64,000 nucleotides of DNA from Gammaproteobacteria bacterium (GTDB lineage Bacteria > Pseudomonadota > Gammaproteobacteria > Ga0077536), in NCBI GenBank assembly GCA_020849475.1, contig JADLGE010000010.1, positions 62,001 to 126,000 on the forward strand, in the 5' to 3' direction. This document shows positions 58,650 through 64,000 of the stretch, piece by piece. The position numbers and the translations under genes are program-made. Within the stretch, counting starts at the first letter, position 1. Every line of letters begins with the position of its first letter. The notes beneath the pieces are model-generated. The model did no database searches, was not told where the DNA came from, and saw only the letters and a program-made list of their open reading frames with translations.

Positions 58650-59048
58650 TTACAAATGGATTTCAATATAGACGCGACTCGCGAAACGCCCGCCGAGTTT
58701 CGACAGTACATCGGCCAGCCACATCTGCACGCCGTACTTGGCGCGCAAGGCGCGCAGTGCGACGGCCCTGCTCGCGGCATCGTCCAACAACCGCGCGCGG
58801 CCTTCGCGCCATGGGCCTTTCACCACGCCGCGGTAATTGCAGGCCGCGACACTCACGCGAGGATTGGCACGAATGCGTTTGACCTTGCCGACCTCGGGCG
58901 CGCTGAATACATAGAACACGCCGCCCTCAGCCGCTATCCACACCGGCGTGCGCACTTCGCGGCCGTCGCGACGGTAGGTGGCGAGGCTGACATAGGGTTC
59001 GCGCGCGGCATCGAGCGGGGTGTCGTTCATGGTCGGGTCCAGTGGCAT
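58650..59048 (-). CDS. PPOX-class flavin/F420-binding oxidoreductase
   Basis: The frame from 59048 has 132 residues; the ATG at 59030 (MNDTPLDAAREPYVSL) is an equally plausible start. Neither start has a strong ribosome binding site. Motifs are SLATYRRDGREVRTPVWI, KVKRIRANPRVSVAACNYRG and MWLADVLSKLGGRF, typical of pyridoxamine-phosphate-oxidase-like split-barrel proteins of the F420-dependent class. Function is unknown. A TATATT element lies near 59060, upstream of both starts. Confidence 0.78.
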   Translation of the reverse strand: MPLDPTMNDTPLDAAREPYVSLATYRRDGREVRTPVWIAAEGGVFYVFSAPEVGKVKRIRANPRVSVAACNYRGVVKGPWREGRARLLDDAASRAVALRALRAKYGVQMWLADVLSKLGGRFASRVYIEIHL

Positions 59049-59097
59049 GGTCGATCTGCAATATACCTTGTCGGTACGAATTCATCGGCACGCTCGC

Positions 59098-59119
59098 ATG
59101 TCAGACTGAAGTCTGACAT
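59098..59119. repeat. REP-like palindrome, family 1
   Basis: ATGTCAGACT-GA-AGTCTGACAT is a perfect inverted repeat with 10-nt arms. Unlike most family-1 copies it lies in a divergent promoter region, between the PPOX gene and the LLM gene. Confidence 0.85.
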
Positions 59120-59231
59120 TCAATGCAACGGGAAACGCCAGCAGCCCCGCCCTAGCCCATCGGGGGGCGTGCACGGCCGGCATCGCACGTACAATGCCCT
59201 CCGCATCAACGGTCATCCAGAGGAATACACC

Positions 59232-60290
59232 ATGGAATTCGGCGTCGCTTTCACTTCGCGCATCGGGGATTACGACCTCGTGGCCCTGGCCGAATCGCTG
59301 GGCTTCGATCAGGCCTGGTTTTTTGATTCGCAGATGATCTATTCCGACGTCTACGCGACCATGGCGGTCGCCGCGCGCGAGACGCGTCGCATCCGCCTCG
59401 CGACCGGCGTGGCGGTGCCGACCACGCGCATGGCGCCGGTCATTGCCCATTCCATCGCCAGCATCGCCGAACTTGCGCCCGGCCGCGTCGAACTCGGCGT
59501 CGGCAACGGCAACACCGCGCGCCTGACCATGGGCCTCTCACCGGTGCCGCTGGGCCGCATGAAGCGCGAGATTCGCACCATCCAGGCCTTGCTGCGCGGC
59601 GAGACCACGCTGCATGAAGCGGAAGGTCAAAGTCATCTCATTCAATTGCTGCATCGGCATGACGGCTTCATCAATCTCGATCATCACATCCCGGTCACGC
59701 TGTCGGCTTTCGGTGACAAGACCCTCGCCTATTGCGGCGCCGAGTGCGACGCGCACCTGACCTGGCACCCGAGCGCCGAGAGCCTGACGGCCAACCGCAA
59801 GATCATCGACGATGCCGCACGCAAGGCCGGGCGCAATCCGGCGCTCATTCCGAGCAAGGCCATCGCACCGCTGGAGATCCTGCGTCCGGGCGAAACGGCC
59901 GGCAGCGCACGGGTGCTGGAAAGCCTCGGGCCCTTCATCACCAACCTGCTGCACGTGATGATTGAATGGGATGGCGGCCTGCTGCGCTCGAGCCCGCGCA
60001 TCGCCAACCTGGTCGAGCGCTATCGCGCCTATGTCGAAAGCCTGCCCAAGGATCGGCGTCACCTCATCCTGCATGAGGGCCACCTGGTCTACACGCGGCC
60101 GGAGGAAAAGGAATACCTGACCGCCGACATCGCTGACACCGCCGCGGTGATCGGCGACCCCGACCAGGTGATTGCACACATCAAGTCACTGGAAGCCGCC
60201 GGCCTCACCCATTTCGCCTTCCAGGTGACGGGCGATCCGGTGGGCCAGATGCGCGCCTTCGCCGAAGCCGTCATGCGTCGCTACGCCTGA
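59232..60290 (+). CDS. LLM-class flavin-dependent oxidoreductase (paralogue of the 21.7 kb gene)
   Basis: The start at 59232 with AGAGGA upstream gives 352 residues; the frame upstream is a coincidental extension. It is a luciferase-like TIM-barrel enzyme with GFDQAWFFDSQMIYSD, RLATGVAVPTTRMAP and TARLTMGLSPVP. It matches the protein at 21699-22757 in length and motif order. An SDR dehydrogenase follows after 32 nt, so the two may form an operon that oxidises a secondary alcohol or ketone. Confidence 0.85.
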   Translation: MEFGVAFTSRIGDYDLVALAESLGFDQAWFFDSQMIYSDVYATMAVAARETRRIRLATGVAVPTTRMAPVIAHSIASIAELAPGRVELGVGNGNTARLTMGLSPVPLGRMKREIRTIQALLRGETTLHEAEGQSHLIQLLHRHDGFINLDHHIPVTLSAFGDKTLAYCGAECDAHLTWHPSAESLTANRKIIDDAARKAGRNPALIPSKAIAPLEILRPGETAGSARVLESLGPFITNLLHVMIEWDGGLLRSSPRIANLVERYRAYVESLPKDRRHLILHEGHLVYTRPEEKEYLTADIADTAAVIGDPDQVIAHIKSLEAAGLTHFAFQVTGDPVGQMRAFAEAVMRRYA

Positions 60291-60322
60291 GTCACCACAC
60301 AACGCTCACTGGGGAGAATCAT

Positions 60323-61129
60323 ATGTCCGGCAAACGCATCGTCATCACCGGCGCCGCATCAGGCATAGGCGCGGCCGCCGTTGCGCAGCATCTCGCCGAC
60401 GGCGACCAGGTGGTCGCGCTCGACGTCAAGCCCATCACCGCCAAGGTGCAACAGGCCTTGCGCTGCGACATGGCCGACCCCGCATCGATCAGCGCGGCGC
60501 TGGCGGCCATCGATGGCCCGGTGGACGCACTGCTCAACATCGCCGGCCTGCCCGGCACCGTCGCGCCGGAGCTGATCATGCGCGTCAACACCTTGGGCCT
60601 GCGCGCCATCACCCAGGGGCTCATCGATCGACTGCAGCGCGGCGGCGCGATTGTGAATGTCGCCTCGATTGCCGGCTTCAACTGGGCGCGTCATCTGAAG
60701 GACATTAACGAATTGCTGGCCACCCCCAGTTATGAAGCCGGTGTCGAGTGGTGCGCGGCCCATCCCATGGACGGCAACACCGCCTATCACTTCAGCAAGG
60801 AATGCGTGGTGGTCTACACCATGCAGATGGCGGGCCCGGCGCTGGCGCGTGGCCTGCGTTGCAACAGCGTGAGCCCGGGGCCGGTAGCCACGCCCTTGTT
60901 GCCCGACTTCAAGGAACAGGCCGGCAGCGGCCAGATTGAATGGGTCATCGACGGCATCGGCCGCGCCGCCGAGCCGGGTGAAATCGCCGAGGTGGTGAAG
61001 TATCTCGCGACGGGTCCGGCGAGCTTCGTCAACGGCCGCGATCTCATCGTCGACCGCGGCTTCAGCGCCGGCATCACCTGCGGCTGGATAGACAAGAACA
61101 GTTCGCCGCTGGTGAAGGCGCGCGGGTGA
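60323..61129 (+). CDS. Short-chain dehydrogenase/reductase (coniferyl-alcohol dehydrogenase-like)
   Basis: The 268-residue protein has the nucleotide-binding TGAASGIG, the LLNIAG segment and the active site YHFSK (Tyr-x3-Lys) preceded by an IVNVASIAG Ser. A long insertion (FNWARHLKDINELLATPSY) before the catalytic Tyr is characteristic of the coniferyl-alcohol/3-alpha-hydroxysteroid dehydrogenase group. GGGGAG lies upstream of the start. Confidence 0.88.
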   Translation: MSGKRIVITGAASGIGAAAVAQHLADGDQVVALDVKPITAKVQQALRCDMADPASISAALAAIDGPVDALLNIAGLPGTVAPELIMRVNTLGLRAITQGLIDRLQRGGAIVNVASIAGFNWARHLKDINELLATPSYEAGVEWCAAHPMDGNTAYHFSKECVVVYTMQMAGPALARGLRCNSVSPGPVATPLLPDFKEQAGSGQIEWVIDGIGRAAEPGEIAEVVKYLATGPASFVNGRDLIVDRGFSAGITCGWIDKNSSPLVKARG

Positions 61130-61160
61130 TCTTCACTCGAATGCCTCGATGAATTTCTGA

Positions 61161-61234
61161 ATGTCAGACTGAAGTCTGCCCCACAATAAGAGCGCCGTGC
61201 TGTCTCTGTGGGTCAGACTTCAGCCTGATATTGG
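61161..61234. repeat. Paired REP-like palindromes, family 1
   Basis: Two imperfect copies (GTCAGACTGAAGTCTGCC and GTCAGACTTCAGCCTGAT) with GTGGG flanks facing inward, between the SDR gene and the convergent sirtuin gene. Confidence 0.78.
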
Positions 61235-61249
61235 AATGTAACGCAGCCC

Positions 61250-62011
61250 TCACGCGACCCCCACCGCCTCGCCCAAGGTCGCGCCAATCTCCCCATGCAC
61301 GACCAGATCGGCACTGCCGTCCTGATCCGTCTCTTCACGATTGATGATCACGAGCTTCGCGCCGCGACGCTTGGCGAGCGCCGGAAAGCCCGCGGCCGGA
61401 TACACCACCAGCGATGAGCCGAGCACGATGAAGAGATCGCAAGCGGTGCTCTCGGCCTGCGCGCGCGCCATCGCCGCCTGCGGCATGGCCTGACCGAATG
61501 AAACCGTCGCGGACTTCACGATGCCGCCGCAGGCATCACATTCCGGCACCGTTTCATCGCGCTCGAAGGCCACCATGATGGGAGCGAGTTCATAGCGCTG
61601 TCCGCAATCGAGACAGGTGGCATAGGTGCCATTGCCGTGCAGCTCGATGACCTTGTCGGCCGGCACGCCGGACGCCTGGTGCAGGCCGTCGATGTTCTGC
61701 GTGATGATGGCGCTCATCGCGCCGCGACTCACCAGCGCCGCCAGCGCGCGATGTCCGCGATTCGGCGCGGCCTGCTGGAAATCCTGATCGATGACCGCCT
61801 TGCGTCGCCACGCTTCACGACGCATTTCGATGGAACTCATGAAATCGCGGAAATCGATGGGCTGCATGCGCGACCAGATGCCGCCGGGGCTGCGAAAGTC
61901 GGGAATGCCCGACTCGGTGCTGATGCCCGCGCCAGTGAACGCAACGATGCGTTGACTGCGCGCGATGAGTGCCGCGAGCGCCGCGCTCGCCGAAGATGTG
62001 CCAGGCTTCAT
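61250..62011 (-). CDS. Sir2-family NAD-dependent protein deacylase
   Basis: The 253-residue enzyme has NAD-binding FTGAGISTESGIPDFRSPGG, TQNIDGLH and the catalytic His in ELHGNG. A zinc module is supplied by CLDCGQRY and CDACGGIV. ATVSFGQAMP and VLGSSLVVYPAAGF complete the NAD pocket. It removes acyl groups from lysine and may regulate acyl-CoA metabolism here. It stands alone. Confidence 0.95.
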   Translation of the reverse strand: MKPGTSSASAALAALIARSQRIVAFTGAGISTESGIPDFRSPGGIWSRMQPIDFRDFMSSIEMRREAWRRKAVIDQDFQQAAPNRGHRALAALVSRGAMSAIITQNIDGLHQASGVPADKVIELHGNGTYATCLDCGQRYELAPIMVAFERDETVPECDACGGIVKSATVSFGQAMPQAAMARAQAESTACDLFIVLGSSLVVYPAAGFPALAKRRGAKLVIINREETDQDGSADLVVHGEIGATLGEAVGVA

Positions 62012-62117
62012 CGTGATGTCGTCCGTCGCCGCATGGATTGCCGGGGAATGCCGATGATGCGCGATTTATGCGCGCGAATTGGAGTATAACGGCGGTCACC
62101 ACGACCCGGACGTCCCC

Positions 62118-63095
62118 ATGAGCGATCAGACCGAACCGAGCATCCCGCCCAATCTGCGTCCGCAACCCACCGATGTCGCCTACGATCTTGATCGCGCGCT
62201 GGATGCGGTGGTGTCGTTGCGCACGCGGATTCCGCAGGACGCCTTCACCGCCAGCATTCTCGGCACCGAGCGTGCCGGCCATGGCGTCTTGATCGGCGAG
62301 CGCGGCCTGGTATTGACCATCGGCTACCTGGTCACCGAAGCCAATGATGTGTGGCTGGTCGGCAACAACGGCCGCGCAGTGCGCGGTGACGTGGTCGGTT
62401 ACGACTACGAAAGCGGTCTCGGTCTCGTGCAGGCATTGGGCTCACTCGATTTGCCGGCGCTGTCGCTCGGCAGCATCAAGGATCTGCGGATTCAGCAGGA
62501 AGTGGTGCTGGCCGGCTGCGGTGGCCGCGCCCATGCGCTCAAGGCGCGCGTGGCGGCCAAGCGCGAATTCGCCGGCTATTGGGAATACGTGCTCGACGAA
62601 GCCATCTACACCGCGCCGCCCCATCCCAACTGGGGCGGCGCCGCGCTGCTCGGCGCCGACGGCCGGCTGTGCGCCATCGGCTCGTTGTATATCGATCAAG
62701 TGCTGCCGCAGATGGCCGGCCAGGACGGCAACATGAGCGTGCCGGTCGATCTCCTCGAACCGATCATGGCCGACCTCATGCGCTATGGCCGCAGCTTGAA
62801 ACCTGCGCGGCCGTGGCTGGGCATGTTCGTGTCGGAAGTTGATACGCAGTTGCTGGTGGCGGGTCTTTACGATGATGCGCCGGCGGCACAGACCGCGCTG
62901 CGCAGCGGCGATGTGATCACCGAAGTCGGCGGCCTGCCGGTCGCCGGTCTCGCAACCTTGTTTCGCACGGTATGGGCGCAGGGCGCGGCGGGCTGCGAAG
63001 TGCCGCTGACGGTGCAACGCGAAGGCCGCAGTTTCGAAGTGCGCGTGCCGTCGGTCGACCGCCGCGAATTCTGGCGCGCGCCGGACTTGCATTGA
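62118..63095 (+). CDS. HtrA/DegP-like protein lacking all catalytic residues, with PDZ domain
   Basis: The 325-residue protein has the trypsin-like core of S1C proteases and a C-terminal PDZ domain at about 220-310 (WLGMFVSEVDTQLL, then LRSGDVITEVGGLPVAG). Compared with HtrA, the His position reads TIGYLV (Tyr70), the Asp position DYESGLGLVQ (Gly100), and the Ser position NWGGAALL (Trp172). The triad is therefore absent and the protein cannot be a serine protease; a scaffold or binding role is likely. No signal peptide is present, so it is cytoplasmic. Confidence 0.8.
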   Translation: MSDQTEPSIPPNLRPQPTDVAYDLDRALDAVVSLRTRIPQDAFTASILGTERAGHGVLIGERGLVLTIGYLVTEANDVWLVGNNGRAVRGDVVGYDYESGLGLVQALGSLDLPALSLGSIKDLRIQQEVVLAGCGGRAHALKARVAAKREFAGYWEYVLDEAIYTAPPHPNWGGAALLGADGRLCAIGSLYIDQVLPQMAGQDGNMSVPVDLLEPIMADLMRYGRSLKPARPWLGMFVSEVDTQLLVAGLYDDAPAAQTALRSGDVITEVGGLPVAGLATLFRTVWAQGAAGCEVPLTVQREGRSFEVRVPSVDRREFWRAPDLH

Positions 63096-63168
63096 ATGTC
63101 AGACTGAAGTCTGACCCTCAGAAGCAGGCCGCACTCTTGGTGGTGGGTCAGACTTCAGTCTGACATTC
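63096..63168. repeat. Paired REP-like palindromes, family 1
   Basis: Two copies with GTGGG-type flanks facing inward, the first beginning directly after the HtrA-like stop. Cores are GTCAGACTGAAGTCTGAC and GTCAGACTTCAGTCTGAC. Confidence 0.85.
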
Positions 63169-63191
63169 CAATTGCGCACAAGCCTTCGAAT

Positions 63192-63209
63192 GCGCGAATG
63201 AATTCGCGC
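63192..63209. repeat. REP-like palindrome, family 2
   Basis: GCGCGAAT-GA-ATTCGCGC is a perfect inverted repeat sharing the CGAAT-GA-ATTCG core of the copies at 9017 and 35525, here next to a family-1 pair. Confidence 0.7.
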
Positions 63210-63262
63210 GCGCCGCGCTGCTGGGTTATGTTGGGGATGAATTGAAATCCCGGAGATCCAGC

Positions 63263-64000
63263 ATGTCATCCAAGCCCGTCATTCCCGCTGTCACCCGTGC
63301 CGAATTGCGCGCCAGCGCCGACACCCTCGCGATGACATTGTCCGACGCCGAGCTCGACATGTACGCGGCGTTCATGGGGGGGCTGACCGCCGACTTCAAT
63401 CTCATCGCCAGCCTCGATGCGCCGCGCCTGCCGGTGAAATATCCGCGCGGCGCCGGCTACCGTCCCGGCGCGGATGAAAACCCCTACAACGCCTGGTACT
63501 GGAAGTGCTCCATCCCGGGCGCGGCCAGCGGCAAGCTGGCCGGCAAGCGCGTCATCATCAAGGACAACATCGGCGTGGCCGGCCTGCCGATGATGAACGG
63601 CGCGAAAGTGATGGACGGCTTCATGCCCGACGAAGACGCCACCGTCGTCACGCGCGTGCTCGATGCCGGTGGCGAGGTGATCGGCAAGGCGGTGTGCGAG
63701 AACTTCTGCTTCTCCGGCGGCAGCCACACTTCGGCCACTGGCCCGGTGCGCAACCCGCGCAATCCCGACTACATGACCGGCGGCTCTTCCAGCGGCTGCG
63801 CGGCTCTGCTGCTGACCGGCGAAGCAGATCTCGCCATCGGCAGCGATCAAGGCGGTTCGGTGCGCATGCCGGCCTCGTTCTCCGGCATCGTCGGCATCAA
63901 GCCGACCTACGGCCTCGTGCCCTACACCGGCGCCGCGCCGATTGAACAATCGGTCGATCACCTGGGGCCGATGGCCAAGAACTCCGCCGACTGCGCGCTG
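63263..64000 (+). CDS. Amidase-signature family enzyme (partial, right edge)
   Basis: The frame starts at ATG 63263 with GGAG upstream and is open for 246 codons to the window edge; the C-terminal half is missing. The Ser-cisSer-Lys triad is visible as Lys100 (VIIKDNIGVAG), the GGSSSG block (Ser175-177) and Ser199 (GSDQGGSVRMPASFSG). Enzymes of this family hydrolyse amides, from indoleacetamide to nitrile-derived amides. The long N-terminal region before the Lys is usual for 500-residue members. A pair of REP-like repeats lies upstream. Confidence 0.93.
   Translation, partial: MSSKPVIPAVTRAELRASADTLAMTLSDAELDMYAAFMGGLTADFNLIASLDAPRLPVKYPRGAGYRPGADENPYNAWYWKCSIPGAASGKLAGKRVIIKDNIGVAGLPMMNGAKVMDGFMPDEDATVVTRVLDAGGEVIGKAVCENFCFSGGSHTSATGPVRNPRNPDYMTGGSSSGCAALLLTGEADLAIGSDQGGSVRMPASFSGIVGIKPTYGLVPYTGAAPIEQSVDHLGPMAKNSADCAL

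Noticed and set aside
58656-59231. N-terminal extension of the LLM gene at 59232
   Set aside because: It is antisense to the PPOX gene and passes through a REP palindrome; a ribosome binding site precedes 59232.
21583-63168. The GTCAGACT repeats as a CRISPR array
   Set aside because: Copies are single or in pairs and spread over tens of kilobases with no regular spacers; no cas gene is present.
1-64000. tRNA, rRNA, insertion sequences, prophage genes
   Set aside because: Reading the sequence and all coding frames showed none. Short tRNA genes cannot be ruled out without a dedicated scan such as tRNAscan-SE.

Overview
The window is 64 kb of GC-rich, densely coded bacterial chromosome with no rRNA, tRNA, CRISPR array, transposase or prophage gene that I could find. 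The gene content points to an aerobic, catabolically versatile Proteobacterium, most likely a Gammaproteobacterium. Supporting genes are SfsA, an LplT/PlsC-type fusion, MhpB, ECF sigma factors with ChrR- or NrsF-type anti-sigma factors, PEP-CTERM proteins and REP-like palindromes. The family-level assignment is inference; no marker gene settles it. Both ends are cut inside genes: an unknown membrane protein on the left and an amidase-signature enzyme on the right.

Layout. 1-9 kb: partial membrane protein, TetR regulator, a lipocalin-like protein paired with an APH-fold kinase, a HerA-type ATPase, a DUF2235 hydrolase, DUF1330, a small Cys-rich secreted protein and an MBL-fold hydrolase. 9-16 kb: an MFS-acyltransferase fusion, peptide deformylase, a PA14-like PEP-CTERM protein, and a TetR-flanked operon of diiron oxygenase, SCP2-like protein and ferredoxin. 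16-23 kb: a tightly overlapped catabolic operon (luciferase-like monooxygenase, HpaB-like hydroxylase, alpha/beta hydrolase, MhpB extradiol dioxygenase) divergent from a GntR regulator, followed by another luciferase-like enzyme. 23-31 kb: DsbA-like protein, GT11-like glycosyltransferase, Rieske oxygenase alpha and beta subunits, acyl-CoA synthetase, and two lactonase-like MBL enzymes.

31-38.5 kb is the most interesting region. A minus-strand operon encodes a DUF4331 protein, a TPR protein, a PEP-CTERM protein, a second TPR protein and a HupE/UreJ-type membrane protein with an EF-hand. It is divergent from an ECF sigma factor and a ChrR-like cupin protein. The shared intergenic region carries two oppositely oriented copies of one promoter-like motif (CATCCA, 12-13 nt, CTGCGTAG), which predicts that the sigma factor drives both arms. 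A second ECF system lies at 55.6-57.8 kb (ECF sigma, NrsF-like anti-sigma, spondin-like PEP-CTERM protein). Its sigma operon and its PEP-CTERM gene share another motif with identical spacing (ATCGA-N15-CGTATTG).

38.5-48 kb: chemoreceptor, RTX-repeat protein, a tungsten/molybdenum aldehyde ferredoxin oxidoreductase-type operon with ferredoxin and MoaD-like partners, a Cys-less rhodanese, and an MFS transporter behind a 24-codon leader ORF. 48-64 kb: thiolase, VOC protein, luciferase-like enzyme, hydrolase, PEP-CTERM protein, OsmC protein, a RES/Xre toxin-antitoxin pair, SfsA, PPOX protein, another luciferase-like enzyme with an SDR, a sirtuin, an HtrA-like protein that has lost all three catalytic residues, and the partial amidase. 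Two families of dispersed palindromes, GTCAGACT-TC-AGTCTGAC and CGAAT-GA-ATTCG, occupy many gene ends.
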